From: Bacteroidales bacterium
GTDB taxonomy: Bacteria; Bacteroidota; Bacteroidia; Bacteroidales; VadinHA17
Assembly: GCA_025358455.1 (NCBI GenBank)
Contig: JANYJP010000093.1
Span: forward strand, 1 to 64,000
Direction: 5' to 3'
DNA length: 64,000 bases
A program made the translations under genes and the position numbers. The notes below the pieces were generated by a model. It had not been told where the DNA came from. It made no database searches and saw only the letters and a list, made by a program, of their open reading frames with translations. Each line of letters opens with the position of its first letter. Within the stretch, counting starts at the first letter, position 1. Of this stretch, positions 1 through 8,812 are shown in pieces.

Positions 1-141
1 TGTTCGTCAGACCGGGATTTTGCCTCCGGCTTCCTTCAGATTCCACCTCACGATGGACACCCTTGCCTTTGGCTAACGCTTCCTACTGTCAAGGCGCGTT
101 CGGGACTCTCACCCTATAGTCATCGCCCATGCCGGGCGCAC
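1..141 (-). mobile_element. Group II intron, 5' end (domain I), cut by window edge
   Basis: Read on the minus strand, the sequence starts GTGCGCCCGGCATGGGC at position 141 and continues with the GGGTGAGAGTCCCGAAC, AAGGGTGTCC and GAAGCCGGAGGCAAA blocks typical of domain I at the 5' end of bacterial group II introns. The GTGCG start matches the GUGYG 5' splice-site consensus. The rest of the ribozyme and any reverse transcriptase/maturase would lie left of the window. The insertion point lies 5 bases beyond the T-tract of a terminator hairpin. That target choice is known for class C introns; the class assignment here is an inference. Confidence 0.75.
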
Positions 142-146
142 CACAT

Positions 147-173
147 AAAAAGCCACCTTTTCGGGTGGCTTTT
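147..173 (-). terminator. Intrinsic terminator of the zinc-ribbon gene; intron target
   Basis: A perfect 6-bp GC-rich stem (152-157 with 164-169), extended by A-T pairs and with a 6-base loop, is followed on the minus strand by five T residues. It lies about 65 bases downstream of the stop at 239 and directly before the intron boundary at 141. Confidence 0.75.
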
Positions 174-238
174 GTATTTTAAACCGGAAGCTTTAACTGC
201 TTACCGTTAATAGTAAATTATTTATGGAATAATTGAAT

Positions 239-481
239 TTACGCGGGTTTGCTACATTCTGGACAGGTAAGAGAACCTTTCGATGTAAGCCCGGCTTCAA
301 ATTCCTTCCCGCACTTATCACATTTAATTGGATTTTTATCTTCAGCCAGCTGTCTGGTTACAATTGCCTGGTTAAACTCCAACGCCTGCATGTCGCGGGT
401 AAGTGCATATGTGTCTCTGCGTTTATTAGCAGCTATAAAATCTTCCTCCTTCAGAACTGGTACAATTATTTCATCTTTCAT
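239..481 (-). CDS. Small zinc-ribbon protein, function unknown
   Basis: This is an 80-residue soluble protein. The C-terminal third carries two CxxC knuckles (CDKCGKEF and CPECSKP), the pattern of a zinc-ribbon fold. The N-terminal half is charged and probably helical. No enzymatic motif is visible. The gene starts at an ATG and is followed by a clear terminator, so it looks like a single-gene unit. The zinc binding is a reasonable reading of the four cysteines; the role, such as nucleic-acid or protein binding, cannot be stated. Confidence 0.7.
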   Translation of the reverse strand: MKDEIIVPVLKEEDFIAANKRRDTYALTRDMQALEFNQAIVTRQLAEDKNPIKCDKCGKEFEAGLTSKGSLTCPECSKPA

Positions 482-675
482 GATGCAAAGATACGAATAA
501 AACCGGCCATTTAAGATTACTTTATTTTTGTTGTTATAACACTCATTATATGTTACTTAAAGTTATAATCATATACCTTCTACTCAATTATCTTAAAACG
601 AAATCAACTAATTAAGGTGATAATCAGCCAGAAAACATATTAAACAATACAGGCAAAGAAAGAAGAATTCTCCAC

Positions 676-712
676 AAAAACAAAAGCTTCTGAGAACGAT
701 ATCTCAGAAGCT
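676..712 (-). terminator. Intrinsic terminator of the PepSY-like gene
   Basis: An 11-bp perfect stem (685-695 with 702-712) with a 6-base loop is followed on the minus strand by TTT-G-TTTTT. It sits 28 bases after the stop codon at 741. Confidence 0.8.
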
Positions 713-740
713 TCTGTCCATTTAAATCAGGAATTAATCC

Positions 741-1067
741 TTATTTTTTTACAGGTGTTTTTGCCGGTTCTTTTTTTACAGCTGGTTTAGTTGTTGTACC
801 TTCCTGTTTAACAAGTTTCTTGATGAATTTTCCATCCTTGTCATAAAGAAGTGTATCAGTTGCTGTACCTTTAACAACAACAACTTCATATGTAACAACC
901 ATATTGGTTTCAACTTTTGTTGCTTCCTTTATTGTAAAACCTGCATAATCCTTAGCAACATTATCAATTATAGCTTTATTAAGATCCGCCGTTTTCACTG
1001 GTGTACGCTGTGCATTGACAGCAAGAACTGTCATAACAAGAACTAATACTGCAAATAACTTTTTCAT
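741..1067 (-). CDS. Secreted PepSY-like small protein
   Basis: I start this gene at the ATG at 1067. The frame stays open upstream to 1163, but that extension puts about 32 residues before an otherwise perfect signal peptide. The 108-residue product has a signal peptide (MKKLFAVLVLVMTVLAVNAQ), then a single small domain with alternating strands (VVTYEVVVVKG, TLLYDKDGKFIKK) that resembles PepSY-like periplasmic domains common in Bacteroidota. The tail is rich in Lys, Pro and Thr. It is predicted periplasmic or surface-exposed. The family assignment is by eye and moderate; the function is unknown. A TAGCTTTG -7 box lies 27 bases before the start and a strong terminator follows. Confidence 0.65.
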   Translation of the reverse strand: MKKLFAVLVLVMTVLAVNAQRTPVKTADLNKAIIDNVAKDYAGFTIKEATKVETNMVVTYEVVVVKGTATDTLLYDKDGKFIKKLVKQEGTTTKPAVKKEPAKTPVKK

Positions 1068-1093
1068 AATTAATGATTTATTGGTTAATAATA

Positions 1094-1101
1094 CAAAGCT
1101 A
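1094..1101 (-). promoter_or_regulatory. Bacteroidota -7 box for the PepSY-like gene
   Basis: The minus strand reads TAGCTTTG, an exact match to the TAnnTTTG -7 consensus of Bacteroidota, 27 bases upstream of the chosen ATG. No convincing TTG -33 element is seen at the usual distance. The site supports the shorter start at 1067. Confidence 0.5.
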
Positions 1102-1186
1102 TTTCCCAATTTTGAAGTATTTCTGAAGATAAAAAACTTTAACAATTTTTTAAGAATCGTCATAAAATTCAGAGTTGTAATATATT

Positions 1187-2455
1187 TCAGGATTTATAAA
1201 ATACCTTGATCTCATGTACAGAGTCAGTGCAGGTATAACTGATCTTCATATTGTAGTGATCGATAATTTTCTTAACGATTGATAACCCCAAGCCCACTGA
1301 ATGAGGATTAGAGGTACCTTTACTAAACCTGTTAAAAACCAGTTCAGGATCAATTTCAAGAGGCATTCCACTATTGGTTATCGTCAAACACTGATTATCC
1401 AGTCTGCATCTGATATAACCATTATCAATATTATACCTGACAGCATTGCTCAGGAGGTTTGAAATCATGACATCTGCAAGAGTCTCATTCATATTAACAA
1501 GGGCTGCGTTCGAAATCTCAGTTTCAACCTTAATTCTTTTAAGCTGCATAATCTCTTCATAATTATCCAGCCATTTTTGAATAAGCTCTTCAAATGAAAT
1601 TTCTTTAGTATCCGGAAACTGGAGATTTTCGATCCTGGAAATCATCAGGAGCCCCTGATTAAGCTTAAATAGCTTTGTGGTTGCCTCATTTATTGATTTG
1701 ATAAGGTCGATACTTTTTCTGCCAAGGTTTCTTTTCTGCATCAGTATATCCAGTTTTGAACGGATGACTGCCAAGGGCGTCTGAATTTCGTGAGACGAAT
1801 TTTCATTATACTCTTTCAGATTAATATAATCAGCCCTCATTTTCCTTGTCATTTGTTCTATGACCAGGTTAAGTTGTTTGAATTCATTAATATTTGTCTC
1901 CTGAAGCTCAGGAAATTTATCCGAAAGCACGTTGAAATTAGCTGCTCCATTAACTGCCTCAAAGAACGGACGCCATAACTTTTTTGACATCAGGTAGTTT
2001 ACAAAAAGAGAAACCAGAAGCAGCGATAAAAAGAGTAAAACCATACCAAATGCGACCATATTGAGAAGCTTTTTATTCTCATCGAGTACCTGGTAAATAT
2101 TAATTATATATCCTGATTTCCCATGTGTATTATTAGTAAATCTAAGGTGTCGGAATGGTAAATATACACTTGACGGTACGTCAAATAAAGTAGTATCATT
2201 TATTGTCTGTGAATAAAGAACAGGAGTACCAAGTAACCTCACTCTTATGAGATGACCATAACTTGCTGCAAAATCAGGTATTGAATCCGATTCATCTATT
2301 TGTTCCTGAATTATTGTTTTTTCGATTATTAAACTATCATCAATCTGTTTGTAAACTATTGTACGGAAGGTATAGTAAAATATTGCCCCTGCAGCAATCA
2401 TTGTCTGAATCGAGAAAATAAAAAAATAATATGTGCTTCTGGTCAGTAGTTTCAA
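1187..2455 (-). CDS. Two-component sensor histidine kinase
   Basis: This is a 422-residue inner-membrane kinase. A first membrane segment lies at about residues 9-30, a sensor loop of about 100 residues faces the periplasm, and a second segment spans about 131-153. The cytoplasmic part has the HisKA phosphoacceptor box (SSHEIQTPLAVI), an N box (NLLSNAVRYN) and a G box (VGLGLSIVKKI). It should phosphorylate the response regulator encoded directly upstream. Its start codon is a TTG whose bases overlap the regulator's TGA stop (TTGA), which indicates translational coupling; the next ATG would remove most of the first membrane segment. The signal sensed is unknown. Confidence 0.9.
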   Translation of the reverse strand: MKLLTRSTYYFFIFSIQTMIAAGAIFYYTFRTIVYKQIDDSLIIEKTIIQEQIDESDSIPDFAASYGHLIRVRLLGTPVLYSQTINDTTLFDVPSSVYLPFRHLRFTNNTHGKSGYIINIYQVLDENKKLLNMVAFGMVLLFLSLLLVSLFVNYLMSKKLWRPFFEAVNGAANFNVLSDKFPELQETNINEFKQLNLVIEQMTRKMRADYINLKEYNENSSHEIQTPLAVIRSKLDILMQKRNLGRKSIDLIKSINEATTKLFKLNQGLLMISRIENLQFPDTKEISFEELIQKWLDNYEEIMQLKRIKVETEISNAALVNMNETLADVMISNLLSNAVRYNIDNGYIRCRLDNQCLTITNSGMPLEIDPELVFNRFSKGTSNPHSVGLGLSIVKKIIDHYNMKISYTCTDSVHEIKVFYKS

Positions 2456-3129
2456 GATTCACAAAATTTATAGCCGAATCCGTAAATAACTTTAATATAA
2501 TTGCCGCAATTATTTGCAAGAAGTTTTTTGCGGAGGTTTTTCACATGAGTATAAACAAAATCGAACGAGTCAGTCAGTATAACATTATCTCCCCACAAAT
2601 GTTCCACAATCGATTCTTTTGTAACAATCCTGTCACGGTTTGCCATAAAGAATAATAACAAATCATATTCCTTTCTGGTCAGGTTTAATAACTGGTCATT
2701 TGCAAAAGCCTGGTGTTCATCGGTTCTTACCATGATCTCGTTAAAGGTTACTTCATTAAACCCCACAAAATTATCCCTTCTGCATATTGAGTTAACCCTG
2801 GCACTGAGTTCTGACATATGGAAAGGTTTTGTCAGATAATCGTCTGCTCCTATTTTTAATCCTGTTAGTTTATCCTCCAGCGAAGTTTTGGCAGATAGAA
2901 TAAGAATCCTGTCATTCGATTTGCTTTTTTTTAGTTCCCTGATTATATCAAGCCCATTTCCATCAGGTAAACCTATATCAAGGATAATACAGTTATAAGT
3001 ATTATCTGCGGTTTTAATAAATGCCTCGTGGTAATTTTGAGCAAATTCACATATATGACCCTCCATTTTGAGATATTCACCTATGGATCTGCTCAACGCT
3101 TTTTCATCTTCTACAATCAAGAGTTTCAT
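2452..3129 (-). CDS. OmpR-family response regulator
   Basis: This 225-residue regulator has an N-terminal receiver with acidic residues near position 7-9, the phosphoacceptor Asp51 in IILDIGLPDGNG and the conserved Lys101 in LTKPFH. A C-terminal winged helix (about 130-225, with TRKEYDLLLFF and YTHVKNLRKKL) marks it as OmpR/PhoB type. It is the first gene of a two-gene unit with the histidine kinase and overlaps it by 4 bases. OmpR-type regulators usually bind direct repeats spaced 10-11 bp. The targets are unknown. The gene is divergent from the GH5 gene at 3260 across 130 bases. Confidence 0.92.
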   Translation of the reverse strand: MKLLIVEDEKALSRSIGEYLKMEGHICEFAQNYHEAFIKTADNTYNCIILDIGLPDGNGLDIIRELKKSKSNDRILILSAKTSLEDKLTGLKIGADDYLTKPFHMSELSARVNSICRRDNFVGFNEVTFNEIMVRTDEHQAFANDQLLNLTRKEYDLLLFFMANRDRIVTKESIVEHLWGDNVILTDSFDFVYTHVKNLRKKLLANNCGNYIKVIYGFGYKFCES

Positions 3130-3259
3130 CTGAAATAAAATATATGCTAAATTACAACGAAAAACAATTGAACTGATAAAATCAGATCTCTTAAAAACAC
3201 AATTTTTACGGATACTAAAATATATTTATAACTTTATATCTGTAACAAAATTAAACGAA

Positions 3260-4423
3260 ATGAACACAAATAAAATAAACCGCCGCTTGTTTGTCAAAAA
3301 TACTGTCCTGTCCACAGCTGCCATTACATTAACCGGGGCGAGAGCATTTTCGACCACATCAACAGTTAAGAAAAATGTGTTGCCACGTTGGAAAGGATTT
3401 AACCTTCTCGACTACTTTTCTCCTTCTGTTCCCAAGGCTGCACAGTCTAACATGACTACCGAGGATGATTTCAAATGGATGGCAGACTGGGGTTTCGATT
3501 TTGTGAGATTGCCTATGGCATACCCGAGGTATCTTTCATTTGACCGCACAAAAGATATAACGAAAGATGATTTATATAAAACTGACCCTAAAGTTCTTGA
3601 TGATATTGACATGCTCATATTTACGGCTCATAAACATGGCTTGCATGTTAGTCTGAACCTTCACCGGGCTCCAGGCTATTGTATAAATGCAGGCTTTCAC
3701 GAACCATTTAATCTTTGGAAAGACAAAGATGCCCGTGATGCCTTTAATTATCATTGGGGTATGTGGGCAGACAGATATAAAAATATCTCTTCTGAAAAAA
3801 TAAGTTTTGACCTGCTCAACGAACCTGCATATATTGAAGATATGAACGATCAATTCGCTAAAAAGGGTCCGGTTCCGGGTGAGACTTATCGTCTGGTTGC
3901 GGAAGGTGCGTCAAAGGCTATCAGAAATGCTGATCCAACCCGCCTTATTATTGCCGATGGAAATAGCGGTGGAAATTCTGTTATTCCTGAAATTACAGAC
4001 CTTAATATTGCCCAAAGCTGCAGGGGATACTGGCCTGGAGTGATCTCTCATTACCAGGCTCCCTGGGTGTGGAAAGATCCCTCACAAGCTCCTGCTCCCG
4101 TTTGGCCAGGTACAATTGACGGGAAGTATTACGGGAGGGAACAGCTTGAAGAGTTTTATAAACCATGGATCGGTCTTTTAGAAAAAGGAGTAGGGGTACA
4201 TTGCGGTGAATGTGGCTGCTGGAAAAAAACACCACATGAAATATTTCTCGCGTGGTTTGGTGATGTGATTGACATCCTGACAAAAAAGGATATTGGTTAT
4301 GCCTTATGGAATTTCAGAGGCGATTTTGGTATCCTTGATTCAGGGCGTGAAGATGTAAAATATACCGACTGGTACGGACATAAATTAGACAGCAAGTTGC
4401 TTGCTTTGCTGAAGAAATATTGA
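3260..4423 (+). CDS. Secreted glycoside hydrolase family 5 enzyme
   Basis: This is a 387-residue TIM-barrel glycosidase. The N-terminus (NRRLFVKNT then a hydrophobic stretch) resembles a Tat signal. Family 5 landmarks are present: FVRLP near residue 84, LNLHRAPGY near 135, FDLLNEP with the likely acid/base Glu188, and HCGECGCW with the likely nucleophile Glu317. Known GH5 members cut beta-1,4-linked glucans, mannans or related glycans with retention of configuration; the substrate here cannot be read. The stop codon abuts the stop of the convergent gene at 4424 with no intervening base. Confidence 0.85.
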   Translation: MNTNKINRRLFVKNTVLSTAAITLTGARAFSTTSTVKKNVLPRWKGFNLLDYFSPSVPKAAQSNMTTEDDFKWMADWGFDFVRLPMAYPRYLSFDRTKDITKDDLYKTDPKVLDDIDMLIFTAHKHGLHVSLNLHRAPGYCINAGFHEPFNLWKDKDARDAFNYHWGMWADRYKNISSEKISFDLLNEPAYIEDMNDQFAKKGPVPGETYRLVAEGASKAIRNADPTRLIIADGNSGGNSVIPEITDLNIAQSCRGYWPGVISHYQAPWVWKDPSQAPAPVWPGTIDGKYYGREQLEEFYKPWIGLLEKGVGVHCGECGCWKKTPHEIFLAWFGDVIDILTKKDIGYALWNFRGDFGILDSGREDVKYTDWYGHKLDSKLLALLKKY

Positions 4424-5263
4424 TTACTTACATGCCATCACACCTTTGAAATATCCTATTGATTCTGCTATTCCGGCGATGGGATCTTCCATATCCTTTT
4501 CAAATTCCAGGCTGCAATTGCCTGTGTATTTTATTTTCCTGAGAGTTTCAACAATTTTTGGAATATCGATGATCCCACGTCCCATTTCAACTGTTTTTCC
4601 ATCTTTTGATGCTTTGTCAACATCCTTGATATGCATATCGAATATTCTTGATTTGTAGCGCATTACGTCAACAGATGGATCCTGTCCATCGCGAGTTGTA
4701 TGCCCGATATCTATGCATATTCCCATTCTGGCGTCGAGGTTTTTAATGCGATTCCAGATATCAGTTGAATTTGGGTAAAGAGGATTATCGGGGCCATGGT
4801 TGTGAATTGCAACTTTTAAGTTGTACTTTTTAACAAGCTGCTCAACATATGGTAACAGTTCATAATCGGGAGCACCAACAATCATCCTGACTCCGGCCAT
4901 TTTTGCATATTCAAAAGCCTGGTCTGCCGACTCCCTGGTTTTCATATAAACAACTCCCACAGTATATACATTAAGTCCGGCAATTCTAAACTTATCAAGT
5001 ACAGCATTAATCTGGTTCTGGGTGCTGTTCATCGGCATGTGAATATCTTTTAATGAAAGATTTGTGATACCGGTTCTTTTCATTATTTCAATAGTTTTTT
5101 CAACTGTTAACCGGTAAAACGTATATCCGGCCATTCCAACTGTAAAAGTGTTTTCCCTTTTATCAACTGAAACCGGCATAACGGGATTAGCATATAATGA
5201 TGAGGCCCCTGCAGCGAGCACTCCTGTTCCGGCTAACTTTAAAAACTGGCGGCGTGAATTCAT
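4424..5263 (-). CDS. Exported sugar phosphate isomerase/epimerase-like protein
   Basis: This 279-residue protein begins with a Tat-type signal (SRRQFLKLAGTGVLAAGAS) and then a xylose-isomerase-like TIM barrel. Visible landmarks are NLSLKD, VAIHNHG, MGICIDIGHTTRDG, DMHIKD and CSLEFEKD, which include the His, Asp and Glu positions that usually bind a divalent metal in this superfamily. Members isomerise or epimerise free or modified sugars; exported versions are common in Bacteroidota, often with unknown substrate. It converges end to end with the GH5 gene and no terminator separates them. Confidence 0.8.
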   Translation of the reverse strand: MNSRRQFLKLAGTGVLAAGASSLYANPVMPVSVDKRENTFTVGMAGYTFYRLTVEKTIEIMKRTGITNLSLKDIHMPMNSTQNQINAVLDKFRIAGLNVYTVGVVYMKTRESADQAFEYAKMAGVRMIVGAPDYELLPYVEQLVKKYNLKVAIHNHGPDNPLYPNSTDIWNRIKNLDARMGICIDIGHTTRDGQDPSVDVMRYKSRIFDMHIKDVDKASKDGKTVEMGRGIIDIPKIVETLRKIKYTGNCSLEFEKDMEDPIAGIAESIGYFKGVMACK

Positions 5264-5285
5264 AATAGTTAATATTTTAAATTGT

Positions 5286-7220
5286 TTATTTCTTTCTGAT
5301 TATCATATTATTATCAATAAGCCTGCTGTTATATGTCTGTATAATAGCTTTTAATTTTTCTTCCATCTGTAACTGAAGATCAGGGTCTTTTCCAATCAGG
5401 TTGTTTTCCAGGAAAATGTCTTTTTTGTAATTATACAACCCGATAGGCTTATTATCAGTCATTTCAAGGATATGATCTTTCATATAAAGGTGATAAGTAC
5501 TTCCGGAGGTATTAAATGCAAATGATTCGCCTGAATCGTCCAGGAGATTGCTGCCGAATGCAATATATTCTTCATCATAATTGAGATAACTTAGAACGGT
5601 TGGCATAATATCAATCTGCTCAGCTATCCTGTTTTTCATGCCTCGCAGATCGCTGCCTGGTTTATAAAATATTATTGGAACGCTGTATGATCCGAAATTA
5701 TTCTGGAATTCTTTATGGATTAACTCATTTGTATGATCAGCAGTAATAACAAAAAGAGTGTTATTAAACCACGGACTGGACTCAATCTCATTGAAAAATT
5801 CATGTAATGCAAAATCGGAATAGCCTACAACTTCAACAATAGGAGCCGGACCTTTTTTAAATCTGCCTGTATATTTTTCAGGAACCTTAAACGGATGATG
5901 TGACGAAACTGAAAAAATTGTCGTTAAAAAAGGCTGTTTAAAACTGTTAAGCTTAGATGCAAAAAACTTAAAGAAAGGCTCATCCCATACTCCCCAGATA
6001 CCGTCAAAATCGGTTTTGTCAGGATACTGGTTAAGACCGAAGTAATCATCGAATCCGGCCATTTTTGCAAATGAATCGAATCCCATTGATCCATTCGGTG
6101 CACCATGAAAGAATGCACTATAATAACCTTTCCTTTTAAGCAGTTCAGGAAGCCCGTTAATCTTATTATTGGCATAATGCGATATCGTATACGGGGTTTC
6201 CAGGGAAGGTACTGAAGCCAGAATAGATGGCATCGCGTCTATAGATTTTTTTCCATTTGCAATTGAAACATCAAAGGTGAGTCCAACACTTATCAGTGAA
6301 TCAATAAATGGTGTATAACCCTTATATTTTCCACCATCCAGACCAGTATTTAAAGACCCAACATATTCCCTGGCGAAACTTTCAAGTATTATAATTACTA
6401 CATTATCAGGGGTAAAGGGCTTGGTATTTGAAGGAGCATAATGCGGATTATAAAGTCGGGTCAGCTTGTCATTATCGAAGAATTCATATTTTACCAATGC
6501 TTTCTTATCAAATGTTCTGAAGAAACTGAATGGAGTATTTAGAACAATGGCAACATCACGAGGGTTTTCGACATAACGTGCAGCATTGCTGATAGTTATC
6601 GGGCGGGTTGAATGTTTATATCCCCCACGGGCAGCTCCAATGACAAGAGCAATTACCACAGGAATCATCAGAATATTCACTGTATGGTATGCTACTTTGT
6701 TTTTGGATTCAGGCCGTTCTGTTTTTACTTTATTATACAGGTAAACCATAAGGAACCATAATAAGAGTGTGAACAGAGTGGCTGGCCAATAGTCATACAG
6801 GAATCTGAAAAACAATTTTACAAGGTTTGTTTCGTGTTCAAATGTTTTAAAAACATCTGCAGTGGCTCTTTTGTCAATGAACCGGTAATAAACAAAATCC
6901 ATCCCGTTCATTGCAATGGCTATACCATTTGTAATGAAGAAGATGTATTTCAATACTGACTGATATATGTCTTTGTAGCGGAAATCAAAAGGCAGTATAC
7001 TCAGAAAGATAAAAAGGATATTAATATATACTACGGCTGAAATGTCAAATGTCAGGCCTCCTTTCATCAGGGTAATCAGCTGGTTGAATGAGACTCCCGG
7101 AAACATCTTGAAATTGAAAAGAAAAAAGCCTATCCTGCAAAATGAAAACAGGACCATTATCAGGATGATTCTATAAGCCAGAACAACGAATATATTTCTG
7201 GATGCTACCCGGTTTTTCAT
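5286..7220 (-). CDS. LTA synthase family sulfatase-fold membrane protein
   Basis: This is a 644-residue protein with about five N-terminal membrane segments (residues 10-200) and an external alkaline-phosphatase/sulfatase-type domain. In that domain, IIILESFAREYVGS supplies the metal-binding Glu280. NGKKSIDAMPSIL places Ser326 where LtaS enzymes carry the nucleophile. FVITADHTNE gives the Asp-His metal ligands. Relatives transfer phosphoglycerol or phosphoethanolamine to lipids or glycans. Gram-negative bacteria lack lipoteichoic acid, so the acceptor here is probably another envelope glycan or lipid; this is an inference. The gene is 22 bases upstream of the isomerase-like gene and probably cotranscribed with it. 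Confidence 0.85.
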   Translation of the reverse strand: MKNRVASRNIFVVLAYRIILIMVLFSFCRIGFFLFNFKMFPGVSFNQLITLMKGGLTFDISAVVYINILFIFLSILPFDFRYKDIYQSVLKYIFFITNGIAIAMNGMDFVYYRFIDKRATADVFKTFEHETNLVKLFFRFLYDYWPATLFTLLLWFLMVYLYNKVKTERPESKNKVAYHTVNILMIPVVIALVIGAARGGYKHSTRPITISNAARYVENPRDVAIVLNTPFSFFRTFDKKALVKYEFFDNDKLTRLYNPHYAPSNTKPFTPDNVVIIILESFAREYVGSLNTGLDGGKYKGYTPFIDSLISVGLTFDVSIANGKKSIDAMPSILASVPSLETPYTISHYANNKINGLPELLKRKGYYSAFFHGAPNGSMGFDSFAKMAGFDDYFGLNQYPDKTDFDGIWGVWDEPFFKFFASKLNSFKQPFLTTIFSVSSHHPFKVPEKYTGRFKKGPAPIVEVVGYSDFALHEFFNEIESSPWFNNTLFVITADHTNELIHKEFQNNFGSYSVPIIFYKPGSDLRGMKNRIAEQIDIMPTVLSYLNYDEEYIAFGSNLLDDSGESFAFNTSGSTYHLYMKDHILEMTDNKPIGLYNYKKDIFLENNLIGKDPDLQLQMEEKLKAIIQTYNSRLIDNNMIIRKK

Positions 7221-7302
7221 ATAATTGCTTGTTGATTATAACATGACTCTATCCAAACCTCAGGTAATCAGACATGACATGTTAAAGATAAAACTATTTA
7301 AT

Positions 7303-7965
7303 CTACTTACCTGTTGCAAGTCTTACATTATTTATCCAAAACAATACCGAAGGGTCCGACGCTTTGGTTTCAACCGGCTGTCGTCCCCGGATGCCATTCA
7401 TTTCAGCAAAAGCGCCAAATTCAACGCCAAGGTTGAACGGCATCGCTCCTATTCCGTTTCTTGAGTTTCGGACCGGAAGCTTTGAGATTGGAATAATCAT
7501 TTTATATATCAGGATCCCTTCATTATTAAATTTTACATATCCTCTGAAAGTATCATTATTATCTGAAGGAAAACGCCTTGCATTCTCCCCTGTAAAACCG
7601 ATTATTTCAATTGTATTTGCTTCCTGGATAGTAGCACTGCCTCCTGAATGTTTGGAGCCTGTTGGAAACCTTACTCCCAATTTTCTGGAGAGCTTGCCGT
7701 CCATATCAAACCAGATTATCATCCCCTCTGATAGTATCCTTTTACTGACTTCCTGATCTTCCACTTTAATATCCACACAGAGAATATCATTATCATTTGA
7801 AAGAAAATAATAAAGTTTGCCTTTATTAATTAAAGAGTAATTGGTTGATGGTATTTTCATATCATCAGGTCGTTCCTCATACCAGGCATTCTGATGGATT
7901 TTCCCTTTCTGAGCATTTAAGTTCAAACATAATAATATCGAAATAAGGAAAGTAAATGGTTTCAT
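7303..7965 (-). CDS. Secreted protein with CBM9/DOMON-like beta domain, unknown
   Basis: The 220-residue product has a signal peptide ending near NLNAQ. The mature part looks all-beta. Segments such as GMIIWFDMDGKLSRKLGVRFP and YKMIIPISKL resemble the layout of CBM9/DOMON-type domains in Bacteroidota secreted proteins, but I do not recognise a precise family. No catalytic motif is visible. It is 82 bases before the LTA-synthase-like gene on the same strand, so the two may share a transcript. The function is unknown; carbohydrate or haem binding are only possibilities. Confidence 0.6.
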   Translation of the reverse strand: MKPFTFLISILLCLNLNAQKGKIHQNAWYEERPDDMKIPSTNYSLINKGKLYYFLSNDNDILCVDIKVEDQEVSKRILSEGMIIWFDMDGKLSRKLGVRFPTGSKHSGGSATIQEANTIEIIGFTGENARRFPSDNNDTFRGYVKFNNEGILIYKMIIPISKLPVRNSRNGIGAMPFNLGVEFGAFAEMNGIRGRQPVETKASDPSVLFWINNVRLATGK

Positions 7966-7970
7966 ATCTT

Positions 7971-8020
7971 AAAAATTAAACGCCAGGTCCTATTCTGGTA
8001 ACAAACTTTAAGACCTGGCG
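7971..8020 (-). terminator. Hairpin terminator of the Yip1-like gene
   Basis: A perfect 9-bp GC-rich stem (7981-7989 with 8012-8020) is followed on the minus strand by TTTAATTTTT. It lies 21 bases after the stop at 8042. Four T residues also follow on the plus strand. Confidence 0.6.
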
Positions 8021-8041
8021 TTTTATGATTTATATTTATGA

Positions 8042-8695
8042 CTAATTCTTTGGGTTATCTTTCATCATCTCCTTATAATCAGAACGGTTATAGTCTCTCA
8101 TGAACTGATTAGCTCTTCTTTTTGTACCGAGTCCAAGTAACATAATGAGAACAAATATTGCAATCAGAACATACATAACAATTTTTGCGGTCTGAGGGCT
8201 TGCTTTGAGTGCATCAACAAGTCCGTTGTACAAAAGCCAGCATGCAAAAATATTAACAGCCACACCAATTATCAGACCCAGATAAAGATTGAATCCACCT
8301 GCAAAACCAAGAAACGCACTGATAGGCATAATTACCATAACGGCTGCAACTACCCTTACGTTGGCTTCATAGTCAGAGCTGCCTTTACAAATCGAAGATA
8401 TCACAAGTACTATCACGCCTCCGATAAATAAACCGATAATTGCTCCAATGATTGCCCATATAAAGACCATTATTCCGAAAGCACTTCCAAATACTCCGCC
8501 GGTTAATGCACCAATATGAAGAATGCTCCAGAGAAAAGAGAAAACACCTGCAATTGCGCCATAAATTACTGCCTTGATCAAAGGTTCAGTCATTCCCCCC
8601 GAAGTTTTCATCGTTGAGAAGTAAGATTTAGGATTTACAAGGGTATCTTTTGATTCCCTGATAAATTCATTAAGATCAAATGTTCCGTTGCTCAT
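8042..8695 (-). CDS. Yip1-family multi-pass membrane protein
   Basis: The 217-residue protein has a short soluble N-terminus (LNEFIRESKDTLVNPKSYFSTM), then five glycine- and alanine-rich hydrophobic segments between about residues 40 and 195, and a charged C-terminal tail. This layout, including the early NPKSYF motif, is typical of bacterial Yip1-domain proteins. Their role in bacteria is not established. The gene stands alone: a hairpin terminator follows it and about 117 bases separate it from arginine decarboxylase upstream. Confidence 0.7.
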   Translation of the reverse strand: MSNGTFDLNEFIRESKDTLVNPKSYFSTMKTSGGMTEPLIKAVIYGAIAGVFSFLWSILHIGALTGGVFGSAFGIMVFIWAIIGAIIGLFIGGVIVLVISSICKGSSDYEANVRVVAAVMVIMPISAFLGFAGGFNLYLGLIIGVAVNIFACWLLYNGLVDALKASPQTAKIVMYVLIAIFVLIMLLGLGTKRRANQFMRDYNRSDYKEMMKDNPKN

Positions 8696-8812
8696 AGTTT
8701 AATTAATTAATAGGGTTAATATTAAATGACCGGATATTTGAGTATTTAAAAATCCAATTTAAAAAATAATTCCCAAAATAAGAAATAAACTGTCGTAAAT
8801 CAGTACTTACTT

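Noticed and set aside
2452-3129. OmpR-type regulator at 2452-3129 as the activator of the eight-site regulon
   Set aside because: OmpR-type sites usually repeat every 10-11 bp, whereas the eight sites repeat at 21 bp with a 12-bp spacer; the genes are also 36 kb apart. The link is not supported.
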